In this document: positions 55,022-64,000 of the stretch, piece by piece
How positions within the stretch are numbered: the first letter of the stretch is position 1
Layout of the letters: each line of letters begins with the position of its first letter
Assembly (NCBI GenBank): GCA_933207985.1
Contig: OW240918.1
Location: 23,472,538 to 23,536,537, forward strand
DNA: 64,000 nucleotides
DNA from: Pelobates cultripes
Lineage: Eukaryota > Chordata > Amphibia > Anura > Pelobatidae
Direction: 5' to 3'
The notes under the pieces: generated by a model
The model's database searches: none
What the model saw: only the letters and a program-made list of their open reading frames with translations
Told to the model about the DNA's origin: nothing
Program-made: the position numbers and the translations under genes

Positions 55022-56584
55022 CAGGGAGTGCAGAATTATTAGGCAAGTTGTATTTTTGAGGATTACTTTTATTATTGAACAACAACCATGTTCTCAATGA
55101 ACCCAAAAAACTCATTAATATCAAAGCTGAATATTTTTGGAAGTAGTTTTTAGTTTGTTTTTAGTTATAGCTATGTTAGGGGGATATCTGTGTGTGCAGG
55201 TGACTATTACTGTGCATAATTATTAGGCAACTTAACAAAAAACAAATATATACCCACTTCAATTATTTATTATTACCAGTGAAACCAATATAACATCTCA
55301 ACATTCACAAATATGCATTTCTGACATTCAAAAACAAAACAAAAACAAATCAGTGACCAATATAGCCACCTTTCTTTGCAAGGACACTCAAAAGCCTGCC
55401 ATCCATGGATTCTGTCAGTGTTTTGATCTGTTCACCATCAACATTGCGTGCAGCAGCAACCACAGCCTCCCAGACACTGTTCAGAGAGGTGTACTGTTTT
55501 CCCTCCTTGTAAATCTCACATTTGATGATGGACCACAGGTTCTCAATGGGGTTCAGATCAGGTGAACAAGGAGGCCATGTCATTAGATTTTCTTCTTTTA
55601 TACCCTTTCTTGCCAGCCACGCTGTGGAGTACTTGGACGCGTGTGATGGAGCATTGTCCTGCATGAAAATCATGTTTTTTTTGAAGGATGCAGACTTCTT
55701 CCTGTACCACTGCTTGAAGAAGGTGTCTTCCAGGAACTGGCAGTAGGACTGGGAGTTGAGCTTGACTCCATCCTCAACCCGAAAAGGCCCCACAAGCTCA
55801 TCTTTGATGATACCAGCCCAAACCAGTACTCCACCTCCACCTTGCTGGCGTCTGAGTCGGACTGGAGCTCTCTGCCCTTTACCAATCCAGCCACGGGCCC
55901 ATCCATCTGGCCCATCAAGACTCACTCTCATTTCATCAGTCCATAAAACCTTAGAAAAATCAGTCTTGAGATATTTCTTGGCCCAGTCTTGACGTTTCAG
56001 CTTGTGTGTCTTGTTCAGTGGTGGTCGTCTTTCAGCCTTTCTTACCTTGGCCATGTCTCTGAGTATTGCACACCTTGTGCTTTTGGGCACTCCAGTGATG
56101 TTGCAGCTCTGAAATATGGCCAAACTGGTGGCAAGTGGCATCGTGGCAGCTGCACGCTTGACTTTTCTCAGTTCATGGGCAGTTATTTTGCGCCTTGGTT
56201 TTTCCACACGCTTCTTGCGACCCTGTTGACTATTTTGAATGAAACGCTTGATTGTTCGATGATCACGCTTCAGAAGCTTTGCAATTTTAAGAGTGCTGCA
56301 TCCCTCTGCAAGATATCTCACTATTTTTGACTTTTCTGAGCCTGTCAAGTCCTTCTTTTGACCCATTTTTCCAAAGGAAAGGAAGTTGCCTAATAATTAT
56401 GCACACCTGATATAGGGTGTTGATGTCATTAGACCACACCCCTTCTCATTACAGAGATGCACATCACCTAATATGCTTAATTGGTAGTAGGCTTTCGAGC
56501 CTATACAGCTTGGAGTAAGACAACATGCATAAAGAGGATGATGTGGTCAAAATACTCATTTGCCTAATAATTCTGCACTCCCTG
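55022..56584 (-). mobile_element. Intact Tc1/mariner transposon (DD37E type)
   Basis: Both ends are CAGGGAGTGCAGAATTATTA in inverted orientation and continue GGCAA. TA is present on each side (55020-55021 and 56585-56586). The 1563-bp element carries one uninterrupted transposase ORF. The lack of decay compared with every other Tc1 copy here suggests recent arrival. Confidence 0.95.
55350..56366 (-). CDS. Tc1/mariner transposase, 338 aa, apparently intact (DD37E)
   Basis: The enzyme cuts and pastes its own element at TA sites in nuclear DNA. Residues 13-45 and about 62-105 look like the paired-type helix-turn-helix DNA-binding region, with a basic GRKKRVEKPRRK stretch at 49-60. The catalytic acids are D144 (LWTDEM), D237 (FMQDNAPSH) and E275 (LNPIENLW). 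There are 37 residues between D237 and E275, not the 34 of ordinary Tc1. The length is normal for the superfamily, the frame is open from ATG to stop, and it is centred between perfect terminal repeats. Whether it is active cannot be told from sequence. Confidence 0.95.
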   Translation of the reverse strand: MGQKKDLTGSEKSKIVRYLAEGCSTLKIAKLLKRDHRTIKRFIQNSQQGRKKRVEKPRRKITAHELRKVKRAAATMPLATSLAIFQSCNITGVPKSTRCAILRDMAKVRKAERRPPLNKTHKLKRQDWAKKYLKTDFSKVLWTDEMRVSLDGPDGWARGWIGKGQRAPVRLRRQQGGGGVLVWAGIIKDELVGPFRVEDGVKLNSQSYCQFLEDTFFKQWYRKKSASFKKNMIFMQDNAPSHASKYSTAWLARKGIKEENLMTWPPCSPDLNPIENLWSIIKCEIYKEGKQYTSLNSVWEAVVAAARNVDGEQIKTLTESMDGRLLSVLAKKGGYIGH

Positions 56585-56589
56585 TAGAA

Positions 56590-57545
56590 TCAATGTTTAG
56601 TTGTATTTAGGCAGAATGCAGTATTAAAGTAAATACACAGGACAGGAAAAGAAAACTGGCAATAGTGACTGGTATATGGACAACTAAAATGTTTTTCCAA
56701 CTCAGTTATTGATCAGCAAAACTTTACCAAATCATGACATTGCTGTTTTTGAAACAGGCCATTTAAAATTTTGTAAAATAGAGTAGAAAAAATAAAGTCA
56801 TAATTGTTTTATCTAATTGTTCACATTTTTTAAATGTTATAAGAGAAACAGGCATGCAAGATTTAGACCATAAAAAAAGCCGTCTATGATATTTCCGTAT
56901 GTGTTTTGGAGCAATGTTAGATATGAAAAAGAATTCCCAAATGTCCAACTCTTGAAAAACCATTCCAAGCATCGCAGCCACTGCAGTGCACTGTTTTGCT
57001 TATTCTTCTCCCAGTGTAAGCAGTCAAACTGTTTGTTAATGGTCATCTGAGCTGGGATCCGCCAGGCACCAATCGCCTACTTCTTTGGGAGTCAAGGCTT
57101 TTGTTAGGAGCTTCCAATAGCTCTCCTCGGCTAAACCCTGCCATGCGGTGTTAGCTCATTGTTTGAGAATGTCAAAGTTCTTGGAGCGCAACTTTAACTC
57201 TGGCATTGGTCTTACTCTAACTGTTAATGAACAGAATTATTCACAAAAATATGAATTGTCTAGAACTTTTGTAAGATCGTAAGCTTGTTTAAGCAGGGCC
57301 TTTTTCACTTCTTGTCTCTTTTATATTCTGTATGTAAATTATTTGCTGTCATGTGCGTTGTCAATATAACCCATGTTAAAATTGTAAAGCGCTACAGAAT
57401 ATGCTGATACTATAGAAATTGCAACAATAATAATAGTTCAAAATACCAAGATGGATGGGTCAGGTTAAAGGGGGAAAAGAAAGTGACTCGAATTGCATTG
57501 ATCCATGGATCCATTGAATAAGACTCTACTTGGATGAACAAGCTC
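56590..57545. other. No gene recognised; includes a LINE/SINE 3' tail
   Basis: 57290-57435 has the tail motif GTAAAGCGCTACAGAATATG and a terminal AATAATAATAG. The rest is unclassified AT-rich DNA. Confidence 0.45.
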
Positions 57546-57549
57546 CAAC

Positions 57550-57661
57550 AATGTGATTGGTCCAGTGTGGGTCACTGCATTTGCTTCATCACTTGAAAAA
57601 ATACTCAAAGAATGTAAAATAAAGTCATTTAAAAACATTGCATTACCAGCTATCGGAACAG
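57550..57661 (+). pseudogene. Truncated extra copy of the macrodomain core exon (exon 7-like)
   Basis: The reading frame from 57553 gives [20 protein letters not shown] and continues to ALPAIGTG, ending at a GTAAAA donor. Over the last 28 residues 24 match exon 7 of the PARP gene (72 of 82 bases). There is no stop. The first half of the exon is missing: sequence before 57550 shows no macrodomain similarity and no acceptor. It is either a decayed duplicate or the edge of a rearranged neighbouring paralogue. Confidence 0.75.
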
Positions 57662-57854
57662 GTAAAATACAGTCCACATAGTGGCTATGTTGACAATGCT
57701 ATTTATTTGCTAAACAGTTGTAAGCAAGCAATTCAGTTACGATGTGTATGTCAACATATGCAAGAGGTATTTAATCTCTAAGTGAATCCCTGAGAATCAA
57801 GGTATTCTGGAGATTTTGTGATAAAGCAGGAGACTGGTACTGTACTACTTATGT

Positions 57855-57934
57855 ACATTGAGGGGAAAAAGTATTTGATCCCCTGCTGATTTTGAATGTT
57901 TGTCCACTGACAAAGAAATGATCAGTCTATAATT
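57855..57934. repeat. End of a Tc1-type transposon, cut by piggyBac
   Basis: GGGGAAAAAGTATTTGATCC and the following TGCCC/TGTCCACTGACAAAGAAATG stretch are typical of an inverted repeat of a vertebrate Tc1-like family. It stops at TTAA where the piggyBac element begins. Confidence 0.55.
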
Positions 57935-57938
57935 TTAA

Positions 57939-60568
57939 CCCCTTCAGGACCGGACTGTTTTTGCGATGTTTGTACATTAAGGACCAGAGCTATTTTAACA
58001 CTTTTGTGGTGTTTGTGTTTAGCTTTAATTTTCCGCTCTCTCATTTACTGTTCCGATACAAATTATATATTGGGTTTTTTTTCAGGACAAAAAGGGCTTT
58101 CTTTACATACTATTATTTTTATCATGTCATATAATTTAATTAAAAAAATAATAATAAAATATGGTGAAAAATAAAAACAAGTTTTTTTACTTTTACTTAA
58201 AAAATCTTTTACTGATCTACAAAATCGAATGAAACAAACTGTTAAATAGATTCCAAATGTTGTCCTGAGTTTAAAAACACCCAATGTGTATGTGTTTTTT
58301 TGCTTTTATTTGCAAGTTATAGGGCTATAAGTACAAGTAGGAAATTGCTGTTTCAAAATGTACATTTTTCAAATGTATCAATAGTGACATTGTAACACTG
58401 TTATGTCATAAATCTCCAAAAAATACCCCACATGTATATATTTTTCTTAAACTAGATAACCCAGGGTATTCATCTAAGAATATTTTGATACTTTCTATGC
58501 AGCCATTTTACCACAAACCTTTGCCAAACTTTGCATAGGTAGTTTATTTTTTTTATTTTGTTCACATACATTGCAATTCAGGTATAAATTCACAGATTCT
58601 GTTAGGTGTCACTACCAAAACGTGTTAGACCAAATGTGCAGGTAGCAAATGTACATTTAGCAGCAATCTTTAAACGGACTCCTGCAAATAGAACCTAACT
58701 GGAGATTTGGGGGAAGGAAACTGATTAACAAAAAATGGCTGCTTTCCAAAGAAACAAAAAATAAAATAAAAATTCAGGAACACTTCTTACAACTGTTCTG
58801 TGTGGTACAGCTTGAAACATGTTCCTACACACAGTCCTGGTTTCGAAGGGCAATCAGGACAGTGAAAAGGGGTGTCTGTCCTTTTCCCATTTTTAAAACA
58901 GACCCGGCAACGTTTCTGGGGGGCGGGGGGGTTCTAGTAGTTGGCGGTAACTTAAAAATAAAATGTCTGGACTCAGCTTGCACCATTGTTGGAACTTGTC
59001 CATCTCCATAAATTGTTAAAGAAATAATTTGCAACTGAAATTGGAGAAAGGTTGTTTTCCCTGGATTATTTTTTTTAAAAAGCAATCAGATAGATAGCCA
59101 CCTTTTTATATCATGCTTTGGTTTTTCGTAAAATAAGATATGGCTACATCAGCTGATCAGCCAAATCAACACCCCCCCCATGTACCTATTATACGCCCTG
59201 ATGCAAACCAGTTTGGACTCTACTCTGCCCCGTACAGAGACGTCTGACATGCGTTCGTCATGGATGGTGGTTAGCATGTTGACATCCTTCCTGTCCCTAA
59301 ATTTTAGTGCAAGCACTTCAGCTTTGCGAAGTGCTTTACATTAGCCTTTTTTAAATTTTGCCTCTATGCGAGATCGTGGAAAGTCTTTGGAATTTTTTCT
59401 GGCAGTGCCGCAGGCCAGTGTCTGTAAACCATAAAGTGTTTTAAACAGATGGACACTACTATAAAAATTATCCACATAAAGGTGGGGTTTAGTAGGTCCC
59501 ATACAAATTTCCCACTTGTCCCCAAGGAGTCAGGACAGCCAGGAGGGTCCAGTTGACCATCTTTCCCCTCATATACACGAAAGGCAAACGTGTATCCACT
59601 TTCGCTCTCGCACAGTTTGTACAGTTTTATGCCACACCTAGAGCGTTTTGAGGGCATGTATTGTCTGAACCCTAATCTCCCTTTGTATTTCATTAGAGAT
59701 TTATCTATGGATAAATTTTGTTGGGGGTATAAACATCCAAAAATCTGTCCTGAAAATGGTCTAGCAGTGGGCGTATTTTATGAAGTCTATCGTATTGGGG
59801 GTGATCTCTAGAGTGACAGAGGGTATTGTGACTGAAATGTAAAAATCTCAGCAGTAACTCGTATCTGGCTCTAGGCATGGTTTGGGAAAATACTGGACTA
59901 GACATTATTGGGTTGGTGATCCAGTATGAGCGAATCGATGGTTTCTTTATAATCCCCTTCAGCATTGTAAGAGCCCAGGATTTTTTAAGCTCTGGGACAT
60001 CTGTGGGATGCCAGTCATGCTCCCTGACTGTATAGCTACCTGGATTGTTATCAATAAATTGGGTAGCATACAAATTAGTCTGGGAAGCAATCTCCTCCCA
60101 GATGGTATCCCCTAAAAATAGTTCTACATACTGCATTGGGGAGAAGCCATCCACATTAACATTAATGCCTGCATTGGCACTAAAAGGGGGGACGTTGGGC
60201 TTGGCTAACTGTGGAGGTACCCAGTCCTTCTCCACATTCGGCGTAGCAGAGGAAGCACAGCTTCTTTCTTCAGCCGGCTCACAAACAGATGACATGTCAT
60301 CTTGACTAGACGTGTCAGAAAACTGACCTGGGTCAAAATCTGACGCAGTGTCAGTGGCGTCAAAGTCTGACGCCAAGAAGGCATATGTCTCCTGAAAGTT
60401 ATACATACGCTGCATGTTTTACACACGACTAAAACAAATTCCAAACACACAAATTATTTTTTATACTTCTTTTTTCTTTTTTTTTTTACTAAAACAGACT
60501 AAACAGCAATCCCTAAACTAACTCCTGTCACAAAAATCTAATGGAGTCCTGAAGGTTGTAGGTGTATT
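57939..60568 (-). mobile_element. piggyBac element, decayed, interrupted by an L1
   Basis: The 3' end is CCCCTTCAGGACCGGAC, immediately after TTAA (57935-57938). A broken transposase gene lies inside (58797-60415, - strand). The 5' end is not present before the L1 poly-A at about 60570, so it should lie beyond the L1 and outside the window. Confidence 0.82.
58797..60415 (-). pseudogene. piggyBac transposase, frameshifted
   Basis: The first 236 codons (60415-59705) are open: an acidic N-terminus, then GFSPMQYVELFLGDTIWEEI and SYWITNPIMSSPVFSQTMPR. The next frame (from 59716) has LSIDKSLMKYKGRLGFRQYM (start of the catalytic core, with the first Asp) and SGYTFAFRVYEGKDGQ. The 3' end (58935-58797) encodes a Cys-rich tail CRVCFKNGKR...HCPDCPSKPGLC...CFKLYHT, typical of piggyBac. 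At least two shifts and stops in the middle kill it. Confidence 0.9.
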
Positions 60569-60569
60569 T

Positions 60570-63500
60570 TTTTTTTTTTTTCAAATTTGACAATTTTTAT
60601 TGTTTTGTCATTTCTTGGAATGTAGAGGGTACAGAAAAAAGAAAGGGAGGGGCAGGGGGGGGAAAGGAGGTTGCAATTCCATAGATAAGTTGTGCAAGGT
60701 AGTAATTACAGACAGTGTCTTTAGGCACAATTGTGAAGTAACATACAATAGTTATTAAGCATTACCAGACAGTTGACAATCTTACAGTGGCCCCCGGTGG
60801 ATATGCCTTTCCCTTACCCTTTGAGATAGATTTGAGAGCCAGAGCCCAGCTTTATGTCTCTATAGTGGTGTTTGACATGCTTCCCCATGGAAGCTCTGAT
60901 GTTTTCTCGGAGTCGCCTGAGGTTAGTACCTAAGTAGGTTTGCCTTTTTACCTCTAGCTTTGTTTGGAGTGGTCATACTCCTTGTGGTCAGTTAGTCTGT
61001 CTTTCTTGTGTGGTGAGATAATCTTTGCTGGGTATTCTAATCTTTGATGGGTATTCTATAGGTTTAGGTCTGTCGTGGGCCAGCCCACGTTTGTGGGTTC
61101 TCTGTTGTACCACCTTTGTATTTTTCCCATTTATCCCATGCTATTTCCCAGTACCTCCGACGCTGTTTATGTGGTTTGTTGGGGGGCGTGTTTTGCCGTC
61201 TCATTATGGTTTCGAAATGGCCTGCCTGGCTAATTTGCTGCATGCACATGGAGATAGAGGGTACAGTCTGTGATAGCCAGTTTTGTGCTAGGGCTCCCAA
61301 TGCTGCTATATTTATATGGAAGATTAGATACCTATCTGTCTTAGGTAGCGCTTTAGGAATATTAAAAAGCACGTAATGTTCTAAATCATGAGGCAGGGAG
61401 CATCCCGTGCTATTTGTAATGAGTTTGGATATGTCTTTCCAGTATTGTTGTAGGCTGGGGCAGGTCCACCATATGTGTGCCATGGTCCCTGTGCCTGATT
61501 TGCACCTCCAGCATTGTGTCGGAAGTGATTGGTTGTATTTGTGTAGTCGTATGGGCGTGAGATACCACCTATATAATAGTTTTTTGGCTAACTCTATATG
61601 TCTTGAACATAAAGAAAAGTTTTTGGGAGTGAGGATCATATATTCCCATTCTTGTTCAGTAAAGTTTTTGTGGGTCTCTGTTTCCCATGCTTTGATAAAT
61701 TTGTGTTCATGCAGTTTGTGTTTTGTGGGTAGTGTTGCGTATATGGAGGATATGAGTTTCTGGGGTGGTGTGGGGTTGGTATACATTTCCTCGAATGCTG
61801 TCATCTTTTGTGTCTGTGTATTGATTGTGTTCTCTCGAAGTTGTATGCGTAGCCATGAATCTAATTGGCGATATGAGTAGTGCGCTACTATCGGTAGCTT
61901 ATGGGAGTCTTGTAGTGAGGCAAAGGTCGTTAGGCCCGTGTTGGTGATTATCTGATGTAGGAATTGTATGCCATGTCTTTCCCATATTCTATAGTTAAAA
62001 TCCGGGATAATGAGCGCTAGTGACTTAAGTGGCATGGCTTTAGAGATTGTTGAGTTGTTTGTTAGGGTGGGGCGGGCTTCATCCCATATTTTTAGTGACA
62101 ATGTTGTGGTTGGTAGGCAGTCTTGCGGTTGCGGTCGGTTAAGTTTTGGTATCCACACTAAATTGTCAGTGCTAGCGTTATCAGCCCATTCTGCTTCTAA
62201 GTGTTTCCATTGAGGTGCTCGTGTACTTGGCCGTGCTTGGATGATACTGCTTAGTATAGTTGCGTGATAGTATTGTTTCAGGTTTGGCATATTCATACCC
62301 CCTTCTTTGAGCGGTAATTGCAATACTTTTAGGGCTATACGTGCCCTTTTGTCATTCCATACAAATCTAATTATCCAGCGTTGGATTGTGGCAAAATACG
62401 TAGCGGGTATATGAATCATTAGTGATCTGAATAGGTATAACAACTTGGGGAGAATTATCATCTTGATCGCTACCATGCGACCCGACCAGGATATGAATGA
62501 TGTTTTCCATTCTTGTAGTTGTTTTTTTATTTCTATACTGAGTTTGCCGTAATTGGCATTGAATAGTGCAGTGTGCGATTTTGTAAAACGTATTCCTAGA
62601 AATGTGATGTAGTCATTTCTCCAGTCGTATGAGTAGGTGTTTTTTAATTTATGAGTGATGTCTGGGGGGAGTCCTTTGCAAAGTACTTGCGTTTTAGAAA
62701 TATTCAGTTTGTAATAGGACATTTCACTATATTTTTCTAGTATGGAGTGGAAGTGTGGTAGGGAGGCTTCTGGATCTTGTATCGTCAGTAGTATATCGTC
62801 TGCGAATAATGTGAGTTTATGTTCTTTGCTTTTTGTTTTGACGCCTAGGATTGATGGTTGTTGTCTAATGAGGGTTGTGAGAGGTTCCAACGCTAAGACA
62901 TATAGCAGGGGTGATAGGGGACATCCCTGTCTGGTCCCATTCGTAATTGCAAACGGATCTGAGAGGAACCCTGCGTTAGTGAGTCTGGCAGTGGGGTTAC
63001 TATAGAGAGCCCGTATAGTGTTCATAAACTCTAATGGGAATCCAAATTTCGCTAAGGTTGCTCTAAGAAAGTCCCAGTTCAGCCTATCAAAAGCCTTTTC
63101 GGCATCAAGCGACATGAATAGGCACCCCGTTTTCCGTTTATGTGTACTATATAGTATGTCTAAAACTTTCCTAGTACCGTCCGTGCCTTGCCTTCCTTTT
63201 ATGAAGCCTACTTGGTCTTCATGGATTAGGTCTGGGAGCATAGCGGCTAATCTATTTGAAAATATTTTCGCCAGTAATTTAATATCCGTGTTAAGAAGTG
63301 AAATGGGGCGCAAGTTCTGTCCTCTGTCTGGTGTCTTCCCCGGTTTAGGCAGTGTGGCCACATGGGCTGTGAGCATTTCCTGTGGGATTGTCCCTGTGTT
63401 TATTATGGATTGGAAGGTTTGTCTTATGTGGGGAACTAGTATTGGGGCAAAAGTTTTGTAATATTGATTCGTGAATCCGTCTGGGCCCGGAGATTTCCCC

Positions 63501-64000
63501 GTGGGTAGTTTGGTTATGGCGTCTGTCAGTTCGGGTATCGAGATTTGTTCTGACAATTTATGTTTTTGTTCGTCTGTCAGTGTTGGCAATGGTATCTGTT
63601 GGAGGTATCCCTCAATTTCTGTGACAGTTGGTTGGTATAGAGTATTATCTTCCTTCAAATTATAGAGGGTGTTATAGAAGGTCACTAGTTCTTTATTCAT
63701 GTCTTGCGGGTTCCATAGTTTTTGGTTGCCCTTTGTGAGAATGTATGGGATCTTAGCATTGGATTGTTTTTTGCGTAACATGTTGGCCAATAGTTTACTA
63801 GCTTTGTTCCCTTTCGCATAGTGAGTCATCTTAAATTTTTTCAGGATGTATGCCGTTTTTTGGAATTGGTGTTCCTTAATTTTAGCAGTGATGGTTTGGA
63901 TTTCCGGTAGGAGATCCTGTTGTTTTGATTGGTAATATGTTTGGGTTATATCTCTCAATTGTATGAGCAGTTTCATAAGGGTTGTTCGCCTTTGCTTATT
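60570..64000 (-). mobile_element. L1/Tx1-type LINE, 3' part, ORF2 open
   Basis: It reads from the window edge toward a poly-A tail (T-run at 60569-60584 on the + strand). The 3' UTR is about 480 bp after the ORF2 stop. The open ORF and clean tail indicate a recent insertion into the piggyBac element. Confidence 0.92.
61064..64000 (-). CDS. L1/Tx1-type ORF2 reverse transcriptase, partial (N-terminus outside window)
   Basis: The frame is open from the window edge to the stop at 61064, at least 978 codons. Counting from the first in-window ATG (63976), the reverse transcriptase runs from about residue 150 to 450: KLPTGKSPGPDGF, SLLNTDIKLLAKIFSNRL, FMSLDAEKAFDRLNWDFL, NGTRQGCPLSPLLYVLALEP and LTLFADDILLT (catalytic Asp pair at about 390). 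The C-terminal segment has KLLYRWYLTPIRLHK and a CWRC...HIWWTC zinc-knuckle-like motif near 820-840. The endonuclease domain expected at the N-terminus lies beyond the window. No internal stop is present, so this copy may be coding-competent. Confidence 0.93.
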   Translation of the reverse strand, partial: NKQRRTTLMKLLIQLRDITQTYYQSKQQDLLPEIQTITAKIKEHQFQKTAYILKKFKMTHYAKGNKASKLLANMLRKKQSNAKIPYILTKGNQKLWNPQDMNKELVTFYNTLYNLKEDNTLYQPTVTEIEGYLQQIPLPTLTDEQKHKLSEQISIPELTDAITKLPTGKSPGPDGFTNQYYKTFAPILVPHIRQTFQSIINTGTIPQEMLTAHVATLPKPGKTPDRGQNLRPISLLNTDIKLLAKIFSNRLAAMLPDLIHEDQVGFIKGRQGTDGTRKVLDILYSTHKRKTGCLFMSLDAEKAFDRLNWDFLRATLAKFGFPLEFMNTIRALYSNPTARLTNAGFLSDPFAITNGTRQGCPLSPLLYVLALEPLTTLIRQQPSILGVKTKSKEHKLTLFADDILLTIQDPEASLPHFHSILEKYSEMSYYKLNISKTQVLCKGLPPDITHKLKNTYSYDWRNDYITFLGIRFTKSHTALFNANYGKLSIEIKKQLQEWKTSFISWSGRMVAIKMIILPKLLYLFRSLMIHIPATYFATIQRWIIRFVWNDKRARIALKVLQLPLKEGGMNMPNLKQYYHATILSSIIQARPSTRAPQWKHLEAEWADNASTDNLVWIPKLNRPQPQDCLPTTTLSLKIWDEARPTLTNNSTISKAMPLKSLALIIPDFNYRIWERHGIQFLHQIITNTGLTTFASLQDSHKLPIVAHYSYRQLDSWLRIQLRENTINTQTQKMTAFEEMYTNPTPPQKLISSIYATLPTKHKLHEHKFIKAWETETHKNFTEQEWEYMILTPKNFSLCSRHIELAKKLLYRWYLTPIRLHKYNQSLPTQCWRCKSGTGTMAHIWWTCPSLQQYWKDISKLITNSTGCSLPHDLEHYVLFNIPKALPKTDRYLIFHINIAALGALAQNWLSQTVPSISMCMQQISQAGHFETIMRRQNTPPNKPHKQRRRYWEIAWDKWEKYKGGTTENPQTWAGPRQT

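Noticed and set aside
55353..56330. Several + strand open frames over the DD37E element
   Set aside because: Antisense shadows of the intact transposase.
61116..63665. Series of + strand open frames of 64-157 codons
   Set aside because: Antisense shadows of the 970-codon ORF2.
1..64000. CRISPR arrays, bacterial operons or ribosome binding sites
   Set aside because: The direct repeats here are eukaryotic satellites with no unique spacers, and the genes are intron-split.

Overview
The window is about 64 kb of vertebrate nuclear DNA, most likely from a frog or toad. The evidence is intron-bearing genes with GT-AG splice sites and a very dense load of transposons of the kind common in anurans: L1/Tx1-type and L2-type LINEs, Penelope-like elements, Tc1/mariner, hAT, piggyBac and TTAA-flanked MITEs. 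The species cannot be named from the sequence. Two 100-base runs of N (3305-3404, 19609-19708) are assembly gaps.

The only complete host gene I can build is a PARP14/PARP15-like ADP-ribosyltransferase on the + strand. Its twelve coding exons lie between 17547 and 50643 and join in frame into a predicted 574-residue protein: macrodomain 1 (exons 1-4), macrodomain 2 (exons 5-8), a short linker (exon 9) and a PARP catalytic domain (exons 10-12). The two macrodomains use the same exon plan (124/63/177/170 and 121/63/177/167 nt, intron phases 1,1,1,0), so the second looks like a duplicated exon quartet. A likely non-coding first exon ends with a consensus donor at 13863, just downstream of an IRF/ISRE-like element (13743-13757). 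A polyadenylation signal lies at 51270. A second IRF-like element in the opposite orientation (10884-10896) sits upstream of a small possible coding exon on the - strand (10654-10713), suggesting a divergent interferon-responsive gene pair. A truncated extra copy of a macrodomain exon at 57550-57661 hints at a further paralogue or a decayed duplicate downstream.

Layout. 1-1500: decayed Tc1 transposase. 2640-2880: CCAAT-box cluster, then a 35-bp minisatellite running into a gap. 3480-6135: L2-like LINE split by another retroelement. 6363-8545: 516-bp tandem duplication and a hAT element full of satellite DNA. 10650-13870: the divergent promoter region with an L1 ORF1 remnant between its halves. 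13.8-51.3 kb: the PARP gene, whose introns hold nested transposons (L1 > hAT > hAT > MITE in intron 3; Tc1 > Penelope-like in intron 7). 55022-56584: an intact Tc1/mariner with DD37E spacing. 57855-64000: Tc1 end > piggyBac > L1 with a 970-codon open ORF2 that runs off the window.

The most unusual signal outside the gene is a dispersed set of seven hammerhead-ribozyme-like motifs, at least one pair of which sits in a Penelope-like element with a recognisable endonuclease tail. Their stem I sequences differ but stay paired. They share an unpaired A between the CUGANGA-type core and stem II.
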